DNA of 64,000 nucleotides from an uncultured Mycobacteriaceae bacterium. GTDB lineage: Bacteria; Actinomycetota; Actinomycetes; Mycobacteriales; Mycobacteriaceae. The notes under the pieces are model-generated. The model did not search any database and was not told where the DNA came from. It worked only from the letters and a program-made list of their open reading frames with translations. The stretch is taken from the NCBI GenBank assembly GCA_902826815.1, contig CADEGF010000035.1, positions 1 to 64,000 of the forward strand, given 5' to 3'. The stretch's first letter is position 1, and every line of letters begins with the position of its first letter. Shown here piece by piece: positions 35,907 to 44,350 of the stretch. A program made the position numbers and the translations under genes.

Positions 35907-37250
35907 CTACTGGCCGCTGATCCAGTTGCCGTGGAAGCCGTGCGGAACACGCTGCGGCAGCTGGATTCTTGCGACCGGATCGCCGGAGAAGTCCGACGCG
36001 TCGATGATCACCAGGTCGCTGCCGTTGCGGGCGGGGTCGTACACGTAGCCCAGATACCAGCCGCTGCTTTCGTCGGAGGACCCGGCCGTCGACGGCACGA
36101 ACACCGCCTCGCCGGGCTGGCCGGGTGACTGCTGCGTGCCCAACCGGTGCTCCACCGCCGCGCCGGTATCGAGGTCATACCGGACCCAGTTGCCATCGCC
36201 GACGGACACCGCGTAGCGGGCCCGCATCCCGGCCAGCCGGTCGTCGATGCGGGGGAACTCCACCGCACGGTCGTCGAGTTGACGCTCCGTGACCCGGCCG
36301 GTCTTCATGTCGATGGTCCAGCTCCACAGCACGCCGTCTGTTTCGAAGCCGCTCGTCCCTCGCCACAGTTCCGGATACCGGACCGCCTGCAGCACAATGG
36401 AATCACCGTCGTCGTGGGCGTTTGCGACGTGGAAGACATAACACGGGTCGATGTCGAGCCAGCGCACCTCCCCGAACGGGTCGTCACGGCGCAGCACTCC
36501 GAACCTGGCGCCGTAGTTGTCGTCCCACCGGTAGGGCATATCGCGGCCTGCCGACATCGCGATCTCGAGGTCGAACACGATGGGCAGATCCATGAAGATC
36601 ACGTGCTCCGCGGTCATGGCGAAGTCGTGCATCATCGTCAGCGCGGGCACATCGAGCGGCCGGTTGATCGTGAGCTCGCCGTTGGCGTCGGCACGGTGGT
36701 AGGTCACGTGCGGTTGGAAGATGTTGCCGTAGCCGAAGAAGTGCAGTTCCCCCGTCGTCGGGCAGATCTTCGGGTGGGCAGTCATCGAATCTGCCAACTT
36801 GCCGCCGAAGTCGTAGGCGCCCACCGTCTTCAGGTCGTTGGTGATCTCGTAGGGCAACGACGACTCGACCAATGCCAGTGTCTTACCCGCGTGGTTGACC
36901 ACGTGGGTGTTGGCGACGCTGGAGTGCAGGTTGCGCGTGCCGTCGGCGTTGTAGAGCGGGAAGGCCTCCTCGAAGCTCTCGGTGCGCACCCATCGGTTGC
37001 GGTACCAGGCGGCGCGGCCGTCTTCGATCCGAACGCCGTGCAGCATCCCGTCGCCGCTGAACCAGTGGCCGGTGGCCTGCCGCGGGTTCGGGCCGTTGCG
37101 CAGGTACCAGCCGTCGAGTTCGGCCGGGATCGCGCCCTCGACGGGCAGATCGAACTCGGTGAGTTCATCGGCGACCGGTGCGTAGTTGTCGCGCTGGAAG
37201 AAGTCGCCGGTGCCGAAAATCGCTGAAGTGTTCGTCGTGGTCTCGGTCAT
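35907..37250 (-). CDS. Carotenoid cleavage oxygenase (RPE65/lignostilbene dioxygenase family)
   Basis: 447 aa from ATG 37250. Seven-bladed propeller enzyme with the four Fe(II) histidines visible: His159 (MTAHPK), His208 (MMHDFAMT), His274 (YVFHVANAHDD) and His440 (HGFHGNW). NGPNPR and GDGMLHG near the N-terminus are family marks. Cleaves a double bond of a carotenoid or stilbene-type substrate; substrate not deducible. Divergent from a PadR repressor, with a PadR-type operator between. Confidence 0.92.
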   Translation of the reverse strand: MTETTTNTSAIFGTGDFFQRDNYAPVADELTEFDLPVEGAIPAELDGWYLRNGPNPRQATGHWFSGDGMLHGVRIEDGRAAWYRNRWVRTESFEEAFPLYNADGTRNLHSSVANTHVVNHAGKTLALVESSLPYEITNDLKTVGAYDFGGKLADSMTAHPKICPTTGELHFFGYGNIFQPHVTYHRADANGELTINRPLDVPALTMMHDFAMTAEHVIFMDLPIVFDLEIAMSAGRDMPYRWDDNYGARFGVLRRDDPFGEVRWLDIDPCYVFHVANAHDDGDSIVLQAVRYPELWRGTSGFETDGVLWSWTIDMKTGRVTERQLDDRAVEFPRIDDRLAGMRARYAVSVGDGNWVRYDLDTGAAVEHRLGTQQSPGQPGEAVFVPSTAGSSDESSGWYLGYVYDPARNGSDLVIIDASDFSGDPVARIQLPQRVPHGFHGNWISGQ

Positions 37251-37260
37251 CAGTCTAATC

Positions 37261-37284
37261 TGACATGTCACTAATGACATGTCA
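37261..37284. promoter_or_regulatory. PadR operator between carotenoid oxygenase and padR
   Basis: Two copies of the perfect palindrome TGACATGTCA (37261-37270 and 37275-37284) with a 4-nt gap. Together they contain ATGT-N8-ACAT (37265-37280), the recognised PadR-family consensus. A degenerate third copy TGGCATGTAC is at 37289. Confidence 0.75.
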
Positions 37285-37295
37285 AGAGTGGCATG

Positions 37296-37301
37296 TACTA
37301 T
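37296..37301 (+). promoter_or_regulatory. Candidate -10 box of padR
   Basis: TACTAT followed by 7 nt and the GTG start, suggesting a leaderless mRNA directly downstream of the operator palindromes. Confidence 0.5.
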
Positions 37302-37308
37302 CCCGTTT

Positions 37309-37839
37309 GTGAGCCTTCGGATGGCGGCGCTCGGCCTGCTGGCCCAGCAGCCGGGCAGCGGTTACGACCTGCTGCGAACATTCGAGAAGTCGATGGCCAA
37401 TGTGTGGCCCGCGACGCAGAGCCAGCTCTACGGCGAGCTGAACAAGCTCGCCGACGCCGGGCTCATCGAGGTGACCGACATCGGCCCCCGCGGCCGCAAG
37501 GAGTACCGCATCACGGCTGCCGGCCGCACCGAACTGCAGCGGTGGATGACGAACCCCGATGGCGACCCCCCGTTTCGCGACGCATCTCTGTTGCGGGTCT
37601 TCCTGCTCGGCGAGATCGAACCGGACCAGGCCCGTAGGCACATGGTGGCGGTCGCCGAGCACGCCGATTCCGAGGTCAAACGGCTCGAAGCACTCAAGGA
37701 CGCCATCGACTGGACCGACGGCGACGGCCTGTTCTTCGGCAGGGCCGCCCTCGAGTACGGGCTGCGCCTCGGCGCGATGGAGGCAAAGTGGGCGCGATGG
37801 GTCATCGCCGAAATCGACCAGCGCCGCAAAAAACTGTAA
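37309..37839 (+). CDS. PadR-family repressor
   Basis: 176 aa from GTG 37309. PadR winged helix: LGLLAQQPGSGYDLLRTFEKSMANVWPATQSQLYGELNKLADAGLIE (in parts) and a C-terminal Vir_C-type helical domain. The start codon follows the -10 box by 7 nt, so no ribosome site is expected. Probably represses itself and the divergent carotenoid oxygenase gene through the TGACATGTCA pair. Inducer unknown, perhaps a phenolic or apocarotenoid. Confidence 0.9.
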   Translation: MSLRMAALGLLAQQPGSGYDLLRTFEKSMANVWPATQSQLYGELNKLADAGLIEVTDIGPRGRKEYRITAAGRTELQRWMTNPDGDPPFRDASLLRVFLLGEIEPDQARRHMVAVAEHADSEVKRLEALKDAIDWTDGDGLFFGRAALEYGLRLGAMEAKWARWVIAEIDQRRKKL

Positions 37840-37883
37840 TCAGAACCGCGCGCCGAACTCACTTGGGCGTTGCATCACGATAG

Positions 37884-37912
37884 CTTCCGATATATCGTTG
37901 ACGTATCGGAAG
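37884..37912. promoter_or_regulatory. Inverted repeat upstream of the second PadR gene
   Basis: Perfect 9-bp arms CTTCCGATA (37884-37892) and TATCGGAAG (37904-37912) with an 11-nt spacer, about 40 nt before the ATG. Probable autoregulatory operator. Confidence 0.6.
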
Positions 37913-37951
37913 CGCACAGGGCGTTTCCCGACGAAAGTAGGACTTTCACCA

Positions 37952-38677
37952 ATGAACGACCCATTCACACCACCACCAAGTGGGTTCGGCTTCGGCTTCG
38001 GTCCCGAGCAGCGCCGAGCCCTGCACGAACACCGTCGGCAGGCTCGTCGCGATTTCCGCGAGCACGTGCGTGAGCACGGCACCGACCGGCACGGACCGTT
38101 CGCCCCCGGCTTCCAGGCCGGTTTCGGCGGATTCGGTCCAGGCCGCGGCGGCTTCGGCTTCGATCCGCGCGGCGGATTCGGCTTCGGCGGCCCACGCGGC
38201 CGTCGCGGCGGAGGCCGACGCGGTAAGCGCGGCGACGTCCGCGCCGCGATCCTTGTTCTGCTCGCGGACCGCGAGATGCACGGCTACGAGATGATCCAGG
38301 AGATCGCCGACCGCAGCGGCGGCCTGTGGCGCCCCAGCCCGGGCTCCGTCTACCCGACGCTGCAACTGCTCGTCGACGAGGGCCTCATCGTGGGCACCGA
38401 AAGCGAAGGCAGCAAGCGGCTTTTCGGGCTGACCGAGGACGGCCGCGCCGCGGCCGAGAAGGTCGAGACACCGCCGTGGGACGAGATCGCCGAAGGCTGG
38501 AAGGATCAAGCTCCCGGCCAGATCAATCTCCATACCGCTGTCACCCAGTTGATGGGTGCGGTTGCGCAGTCGGCGTACGCCGCCGGCGAGGAGCAGCAGC
38601 AGCGCATCGTCGACATCGTCAACAACGCGCGCCGCGAGATCTACAACATTCTCGGCGAGACGGACGGGACCGAGTAG
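37952..38677 (+). CDS. PadR-family regulator with Gly/Phe-rich N-terminal extension
   Basis: 241 aa. Residues about 10-95 are a low-complexity, Gly/Phe/Arg-rich tail (repeats like GGFGFG, GRGGFGF, GPRGRRGG), then a PadR winged helix (DVRAAILVLLADREMHGYEMIQEIADRSGG..SPGSVYPTLQLLVDEGL, in parts) and a C-terminal helix. The tail is unusual compared with the 110-180 residues of most PadR proteins and may bind nucleic acid or mediate assembly. Targets besides itself unknown. Confidence 0.88.
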   Translation: MNDPFTPPPSGFGFGFGPEQRRALHEHRRQARRDFREHVREHGTDRHGPFAPGFQAGFGGFGPGRGGFGFDPRGGFGFGGPRGRRGGGRRGKRGDVRAAILVLLADREMHGYEMIQEIADRSGGLWRPSPGSVYPTLQLLVDEGLIVGTESEGSKRLFGLTEDGRAAAEKVETPPWDEIAEGWKDQAPGQINLHTAVTQLMGAVAQSAYAAGEEQQQRIVDIVNNARREIYNILGETDGTE

Positions 38678-38725
38678 TCGCGATCCAACCGGAATAGCCC
38701 GGCGGGAATGGTGTACGCACTAGCT

Positions 38726-39607
38726 ATGCAAACCTTCCCGCTGGGCTCTTTCCATGTCGGTCGTGTCGGATACGGCGCCATGCAGCTACCCGGTCCAGGG
38801 GTTTTCGGCCCTCCCCGCGACCACGATGAAGCGCTCGCGGTGCTGCGCCGGGCCGTCGACCTGGGCATCAACCACATCGACACCGCACAGTTCTACGGGC
38901 CTCAGGTGGCCAACGAACTCATCCGCGAGGCACTTCACCCGTACCCGGCCGACCTGGCCCTGGTCAGCAAGGTAGGCGCCCGCCGTGACGAGGCAGGCGC
39001 GTGGCTGCCCGCGCAGCAGCCCGATGAGCTGCGCGCCGGCATCGAAGAAAACCTGCAGACCCTCGGCACCGACCGGCTCGCCGCGGTGAACCTTCGCGTG
39101 CACGACGAGGCCGGCGACCCGAACGCACCTGCGCAGGTGAACCGCGAGCTGTTCGAGCGTCAGCTCGACACCATGATCACCGCCCGCGACGAGGGACTGA
39201 TCGGCGGTATCGGCCTGTCCAGCATCGCCGATGACCATCTGCGAATCGCGTTGGACCGCACCGAGATCGTCTGCGTCCAGAACGCGTACAACCTCGTCGA
39301 CCGGACTTCTCAGCCTGTGCTTGACGCATGTATCGAGCACCACATCGCGTTCGTGCCGTTTTTCCCGCTCGGCTCCGCGTTCACCGCCGACAATCCCGTG
39401 CTCGGCCACCCGGCCGTCAAGCGGGAAGCGGAGAAGCTCGGCCGCACCCCGGCGCAGATCGCGCTGGCGTGGACGCTGTCGATTGCGCCGAACGTGCTGC
39501 TGATCCCCGGTACCTCGTCGGTCGCGCATCTGGAGGAGAACACCGCCGTCGCCGACATCCAGCTCGACGATGACGCCACACGCGAACTCGACGACGCGGC
39601 CCCGTAA
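38726..39607 (+). CDS. Aldo/keto reductase
   Basis: 293 aa from ATG 38726 (ATG 38708 is in frame; neither has a good ribosome site). AKR barrel with active-site Asp/Tyr in INHIDTAQFYGPQ and Lys in LVSKVGARRD; catalytic His in the usual VNLRVHDE position. C-terminal NADPH-binding IPGTSSVAHLEENTAA-like segment. Reduces small aldehydes or ketones. Convergent with glpK. Confidence 0.9.
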   Translation: MQTFPLGSFHVGRVGYGAMQLPGPGVFGPPRDHDEALAVLRRAVDLGINHIDTAQFYGPQVANELIREALHPYPADLALVSKVGARRDEAGAWLPAQQPDELRAGIEENLQTLGTDRLAAVNLRVHDEAGDPNAPAQVNRELFERQLDTMITARDEGLIGGIGLSSIADDHLRIALDRTEIVCVQNAYNLVDRTSQPVLDACIEHHIAFVPFFPLGSAFTADNPVLGHPAVKREAEKLGRTPAQIALAWTLSIAPNVLLIPGTSSVAHLEENTAVADIQLDDDATRELDDAAP

Positions 39608-39617
39608 TCGCGAATTG

Positions 39618-39655
39618 GGCGCGCTAACGCACCCGTGAGCGTCGACGAGCGCGCC
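39618..39655. repeat. Inverted repeat between convergent AKR and glpK genes
   Basis: Perfect 8-bp arms GGCGCGCT (39618-39625) and AGCGCGCC (39648-39655), 22-nt spacer, filling the 52-nt gap between the two stop codons. No T-run. Bidirectional termination hairpin or dispersed repeat element. Confidence 0.5.
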
Positions 39656-39659
39656 GAAA

Positions 39660-41222
39660 TCACTCCACGTCGACCCAGTCCAGTGTGCGCTCGACGGCCT
39701 TCTTCCAACCGGCGTAACCGGCGCAGCGCTGGTCCTCGGTCCAGGTCGGAGTCCAGCGCTTGTCCTCCTGCCAGTTGGACCGCAGATCGTCGGGGTTCTC
39801 CCAGAACCCGACCGCAAGGCCCGCCGCATACGCCGCGCCGAGCGCGGTGGTCTCGGCGACCACCGGCTTGACGACGTCGACGCCGAGGACGTCTGCCTGG
39901 ATCTGCATGCACAGGTCGTTCGCCGTAATGCCGCCGTCGACCTTCAGCACCTCCATGTGCACGCCCGAGTCTGCCTCCATTGCGTCGACGACGTCGCGGC
40001 TCTGGTAGCAGATCGCCTCGAGCGTCGCCCGCGCCACGTGCGCGTTGGTGTTGAACCGCGACAGCCCGACGATCGCGCCGCGCGCATCGGAGCGCCAGTA
40101 CGGTGCGAACAAACCCGAGAAGGCGGGCACGAAGTACACCCCGCCGTTGTCGTCGACCTGTCGGGCCAGCGACTCGCTCTGTGCCGCGCCGCTGATGATG
40201 CCCAGTTGATCGCGCAGCCACTGCACGGCCGAACCGGTGACGGCGATCGAACCCTCAAGCGCGTAAACGGGTTTCGCGTCACCGAACTGGTAGCAGACCG
40301 TCGTCAGCAAGCCGTTCTCCGAGCGGACGATCTTCTCGCCGGTGTTGAGCAGCAGGAAGTTTCCGGTGCCGTAGGTGTTCTTGGCCTCGCCCGCGTTCAG
40401 GCACACCTGGCCGACCATGGCGGCCTGCTGGTCGCCGACGATCCCGGTCATCGGGACCTGCCCGCCGAGCGGACCGTCGTCGAGCGTGGTGCCGTATGAC
40501 TCCGGATACGACGACGGCTTGATCTCGGGCAGCATCTCGCGGGGGATGCCGAAGAACGACAGCAACTCGTCGTCCCAGTCGAGCGTCTCGAGGTTCATCA
40601 GCATGGTCCGGCTGGCGTTGGTGACATCGGTGGCGTGCACACCGCCGCGGGGTCCCCCGGTCAGGTTCCAGAGCACCCAGGTGTCCGCGGTGCCAAAGAT
40701 CGCATCGCCCTTCTCGGCGTCGGCCCGCACCCCGTCGACGTTGTCGAGGATCCACTGCACCTTGCCGCCCGCGAAGTACGTCGCGGGAGGCAGGCCTGCC
40801 TTGCGCCTGATCACATCGCCGCGCCCGTCGCGGTCGAGCGCCGACGCGATCCGATCGGTGCGGGTGTCCTGCCAGACGATGGCGTTGTAGTACGGGCGGC
40901 CGGTCTTGCGGTTCCACACCAGCGACGTCTCACGCTGATTCGTGATGCCAAGTGCGGCAAGGTCGCCGGCGGAGAGCTTCGTGTTGTTCAGCGCCGACGT
41001 CAGCACCGACGCGGTGCGCTCGATGATCTCGACCGGATTGTGCTCGACCCAGCCTGCCTGCGGCAGGATCTGTTCGTGTTCGAGCTGATGGCGGCCGACT
41101 TCGGCGCCGTCGTGGTCGAAGATCATGCAGCGGGTGCTCGTGGTGCCCTGATCTATTGCCGCAATGAATTCGCGAATCTCTGCCAACCTCCCGCTCGCCT
41201 CCTGACGGCCGCCGTCGTCCAT
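39660..41222 (-). CDS. glpK: Glycerol kinase
   Basis: 520 aa, FGGY kinase: [16 protein letters not shown] phosphate loop, [30 protein letters not shown], and the C-terminal [19 protein letters not shown]. Phosphorylates glycerol to glycerol-3-phosphate with ATP. Nearly colinear with M. tuberculosis GlpK (Rv3696c). Start taken at ATG 41222; it overlaps the start region of the divergent methyltransferase gene; a TTG at 41186 next to GGGAGG is a weaker option. Confidence 0.95.
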   Translation of the reverse strand: MDDGGRQEASGRLAEIREFIAAIDQGTTSTRCMIFDHDGAEVGRHQLEHEQILPQAGWVEHNPVEIIERTASVLTSALNNTKLSAGDLAALGITNQRETSLVWNRKTGRPYYNAIVWQDTRTDRIASALDRDGRGDVIRRKAGLPPATYFAGGKVQWILDNVDGVRADAEKGDAIFGTADTWVLWNLTGGPRGGVHATDVTNASRTMLMNLETLDWDDELLSFFGIPREMLPEIKPSSYPESYGTTLDDGPLGGQVPMTGIVGDQQAAMVGQVCLNAGEAKNTYGTGNFLLLNTGEKIVRSENGLLTTVCYQFGDAKPVYALEGSIAVTGSAVQWLRDQLGIISGAAQSESLARQVDDNGGVYFVPAFSGLFAPYWRSDARGAIVGLSRFNTNAHVARATLEAICYQSRDVVDAMEADSGVHMEVLKVDGGITANDLCMQIQADVLGVDVVKPVVAETTALGAAYAAGLAVGFWENPDDLRSNWQEDKRWTPTWTEDQRCAGYAGWKKAVERTLDWVDVE

Positions 41223-41223
41223 C

Positions 41224-41997
41224 ATGGACTACATGCCTGCCGAGATCGTCGACATTGACCGCATGCCAAGGGGCGGGCCAACCGCATCGTGCCTCGACCG
41301 GCTGCTGCAGACCGATCGGCTGGAGTACCTGGATCGCGACGACGTCGACGAGCAGAAGAAGCGCAGCGTGATCCGGGCGCTGGAATGGACCGGCGAGGTG
41401 TTCGGCAACACCGAGAAGTTCGCGCGGATCGTGCTCGACGAGGTAGCCGACGTGCCCGACCCCAAGATTCTCGAGCTCGGTGCGGGCCACGGCGCCCTGT
41501 CGAGCAAGCTGCTGGAATGGCATCCGACCGCGGAGCTCACTGTCACCGATGTGGAAGCGGCGTCGGTGAAGGCGATCGCGGCGGGCCACCTCGGCGAGGA
41601 TCCGCGCGCGACGGTGCGCACGATGGACGCGACGGCCATCGATGCGCCAGACCGGCATTTCGACCTCGCCGCTTTCGTGTTGTCGTTCCACCACCTGCCA
41701 CCGGTGCTGGCGTCCCGGGTGATCGCCGAAGGGACCAGGGCTGCGACCAAACTGCTGATCATCGACCTGCCGCGGCCGCCGTCGCCGTTGCACATCGTCC
41801 GTCTCGCGACGATGCTGCCGTTCGCTTTATGGCTCCCGTTCGTGCACGACGGCGTGATCAGCTCGCTGCGCACCTACAGCCCCTCGGCGCTGCGTGCGCT
41901 CGCCGCACACGCCGACCCGTCCATCGACATCGAACTGCGCGGTGGCCTGGCCAGCGCCCAGATCGCGATCGCCAGCCGCCCGCCTCAGTCCATATAG
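41224..41997 (+). CDS. Class I SAM-dependent methyltransferase
   Basis: 257 aa from ATG 41224 (or ATG 41233). Motif [19 protein letters not shown], acidic [23 protein letters not shown] and [14 protein letters not shown]-terminal [13 protein letters not shown] as in lipid/quinone methyltransferases. Starts overlap head-to-head with glpK, so the two probably use an intertwined promoter. Substrate unknown. Confidence 0.85.
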   Translation: MDYMPAEIVDIDRMPRGGPTASCLDRLLQTDRLEYLDRDDVDEQKKRSVIRALEWTGEVFGNTEKFARIVLDEVADVPDPKILELGAGHGALSSKLLEWHPTAELTVTDVEAASVKAIAAGHLGEDPRATVRTMDATAIDAPDRHFDLAAFVLSFHHLPPVLASRVIAEGTRAATKLLIIDLPRPPSPLHIVRLATMLPFALWLPFVHDGVISSLRTYSPSALRALAAHADPSIDIELRGGLASAQIAIASRPPQSI

Positions 41998-42326
41998 CGG
42001 CGGTGGTGGCCCCAGCCGCCGCCCTGGGAGATCAGCACGATCACGAAGATGGCGTAGAAGATGATGAACAGCAGGAGCAGGCCGCCCGCGATCCAGAGCG
42101 AGAGCTGACCAAGGCGACGCACCCGGTCAGATGCGTACTGCGCACCGGCGAAGTTGCCTGCCGCCCACAGCGGGTACACGTTGAACGCGTGGCTGAACGC
42201 CGAGAACGACAGCGGCCAGAAGAACAGCACGGCAGCCACCGCCCACCCGACGTTGTGCGGCGGCGGGCCGACTGGCGCAGGAGCGGCAGGCGGCTGCGGT
42301 GCGGTGGTCGGTTCGGATTCGGTCAT
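41985..42326 (-). CDS. CD225/dispanin-family membrane protein
   Basis: 113 aa. Pro-rich cytosolic N-terminus (PPAAPAPVGPPPH), then the CD225 pattern NVGWAVAAVLFFWPLSFSAF...YPLWAAGNFAGAQYASDR and a second transmembrane segment. The LWAAGxxAGAQxAS motif is characteristic of dispanins (the family of eukaryotic IFITM proteins). GGGGAGCC lies before ATG 42326. Function in bacteria unknown. Its 3' end overlaps the methyltransferase end by 13 nt. Confidence 0.85.
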   Translation of the reverse strand: MTESEPTTAPQPPAAPAPVGPPPHNVGWAVAAVLFFWPLSFSAFSHAFNVYPLWAAGNFAGAQYASDRVRRLGQLSLWIAGGLLLLFIIFYAIFVIVLISQGGGWGHHRRYMD

Positions 42327-42431
42327 TACAGGCTCCCCAGTCGAATATTGGCGACAACATCCGAACGTACCCGCAGCGGGGATATCCCGATTTCCTTGCG
42401 CACGCGTCACAGAGCCTGTTGCATCGGCGTT

Positions 42432-43910
42432 GTGGGCGAAGAGGTGAAGCAAACCGACTTCAGTCGCGAGCACCGTCGCGAATACCGACGCAAGGTGCAG
42501 CTGTGCCTTGACGTGTTCGAGACGATGCTGACCCGGTCCAGCTTCGAATTCGAGCGTCCGCTGACGGGCATGGAAATCGAATGCAACCTCGTCGACGCCG
42601 GCTATCAGCCCGCGATGAGCAACTCCGAGGTGCTGGCCTCCATCGCGGATCCGGCGTACCAGACCGAATTGGGCGCCTACAACATCGAATTCAACGTTCC
42701 GCCCCGCCCCCTGCCCGGCAGGGCCGCGCTCGAGCTGGAATCCGATGTCCGCGGCAGCCTCAACGCCGCCGAATCGAAGGCGAACTCGAGCGGCTCCCAC
42801 ATCGTGATGATCGGCATCCTGCCGACGCTTATGCCGGAGCACCTTTCCGGCGACTGGATGAGTGATTCGACGCGTTATCAGGCCCTCAACGATTCCATTT
42901 TCTACGCCCGCGGCGAGGACATCCAGATCGACATCGCAGGCCCGGAACGGCTCAGCCTGCAGGCCGCCACCATCGCACCCGAATCCGCTTGCACGAGTAT
43001 GCAACTGCACCTGCAGGTGTCGCCGGAGGACTTCGCGAAGAATTGGAACGCCGCGCAGGTGATCGCGGGTCCGCAGCTGGCACTGGGCGCCAACTCGCCG
43101 TACTTCTTCGGGCACCAGCTGTGGTCGGAGACGCGGATCGAATTGTTCGCGCAAGCCACCGACACCCGGCCAGACGAGCTGAAGGCCCAGGGCGTGCGCC
43201 CGCGCGTCTGGTTCGGTGAACGGTGGATCACATCGATCTTCGATCTGTTCGAGGAGAACGTCCGCTACTTCCCGTCGCTGTTGCCTGAACTGTCCGACGA
43301 GGATCCCGTCGCCGAACTGGCCGACGGCCGCACCCCGAACCTGCCGGAACTGCGGCTGCACAACGGCACGATCTACCGGTGGAATCGGCCGGTCTACGAC
43401 GTCGTGGAAGGCCGACCACACCTGCGGGTGGAGAACCGCGTGCTGCCCGCCGGTCCAACCGTCGTCGACATGATGGCGAACTCGGCGTTCTACTACGGAT
43501 TGCTGCGCAGCCTGTCCGAAGAGGACCGCCCACTGTGGACAAAGATGAGTTTCGCTGCGGCACACCAGAACTTCCTCGAATCCGCGCAGCACGGCATGGA
43601 TGCGCGGCTGTACTGGCCCGGCCTCGGCGAAGTGACGCCGGACGAACTGGTGCTGCGGCAATTGCTGCCGATGGCGCGCGACGGCCTGCGCAGCTGGGGC
43701 GTCTCCGATGAGGTGACCGACCGCTATCTCGGTGTCATCGAGGGCCGCGCCAAGACGGGCCGCAACGGTTCGGTATGGCAGGTGGAGACGGTGCGGGCAC
43801 TGCAGGAACGCGGCATGGCACGCCCGGAGGCGCTGGCCGAGATGCTTCACCTGTACTGCGAGCAGATGCACAGCAACGAGCCGGTGCACACCTGGGAGAG
43901 CGTGCGGTGA
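42432..43910 (+). CDS. GCS2-family carboxylate-amine ligase (YbdK/glutamate-cysteine ligase type)
   Basis: 492 aa from GTG 42432 (starts MGEEVKQTDFSREHRREYR). The GCS2 motifs are MEIECNLVD, YNIEFNVPPRPLPG, MQLHLQVSPEDF and VENRVLPAGPTVVDM. ATP-grasp-like ligase joining an amino group to glutamate or a related acid. This is additional to egtA in the same window, so it probably makes a different gamma-glutamyl or amide product. Coupled to the lipoprotein gene (GTGA overlap). Confidence 0.86.
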   Translation: MGEEVKQTDFSREHRREYRRKVQLCLDVFETMLTRSSFEFERPLTGMEIECNLVDAGYQPAMSNSEVLASIADPAYQTELGAYNIEFNVPPRPLPGRAALELESDVRGSLNAAESKANSSGSHIVMIGILPTLMPEHLSGDWMSDSTRYQALNDSIFYARGEDIQIDIAGPERLSLQAATIAPESACTSMQLHLQVSPEDFAKNWNAAQVIAGPQLALGANSPYFFGHQLWSETRIELFAQATDTRPDELKAQGVRPRVWFGERWITSIFDLFEENVRYFPSLLPELSDEDPVAELADGRTPNLPELRLHNGTIYRWNRPVYDVVEGRPHLRVENRVLPAGPTVVDMMANSAFYYGLLRSLSEEDRPLWTKMSFAAAHQNFLESAQHGMDARLYWPGLGEVTPDELVLRQLLPMARDGLRSWGVSDEVTDRYLGVIEGRAKTGRNGSVWQVETVRALQERGMARPEALAEMLHLYCEQMHSNEPVHTWESVR

Positions 43911-44350
43911 CAGCCGCGTTGAGGCGGGCGCTTTCGGTGACGGCGCTGGCCCTCGCTCTGGTCGGTTGCGAGATGAGCCGCGAAGCCGATGCGGATCCGG
44001 TCGCGCCCTCGCTGGGCCAGGAGTTCGTCCTCGGAGGCGGTCAGGAAGCGGTGTTTCGCGGCGACGATCTGAATGTGCGGTTCAGCGAACTGCTCGAGGA
44101 CTCCCGGTGTCCGACCGAGGTCGAGTGCTTCTGGACGGGACAGGCGCGCATCGCCGTCATTGTGCAGCCAACCGGACGTCCCTCTACGACGGCGTATTTC
44201 AACACCAACCCCGCTCCCAGGGAGAACGTGCAAACCGTCCGCGCAGGCGACTACTCCGTCGAGCTCAAGAAGCTCGAGCCGTACCCGCGCACACCCGGCG
44301 ATCCGATCTCCTTCTCCGACTACCGGGCGACGCTGCTCGTCCAGCGCTAG
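43907..44350 (+). CDS. Putative lipoprotein
   Basis: 147 aa from GTG 43907. Signal peptide with lipobox ALVGC (Cys about residue 21), then an extracytoplasmic beta-rich domain with two Cys (DSRCPTEVECFW) likely disulfide-bonded. The CPTxVxCxW segment recurs in small bacterial secreted proteins of unknown function. Translationally coupled to the GCS2 ligase. Confidence 0.75.
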   Translation: MTAALRRALSVTALALALVGCEMSREADADPVAPSLGQEFVLGGGQEAVFRGDDLNVRFSELLEDSRCPTEVECFWTGQARIAVIVQPTGRPSTTAYFNTNPAPRENVQTVRAGDYSVELKKLEPYPRTPGDPISFSDYRATLLVQR

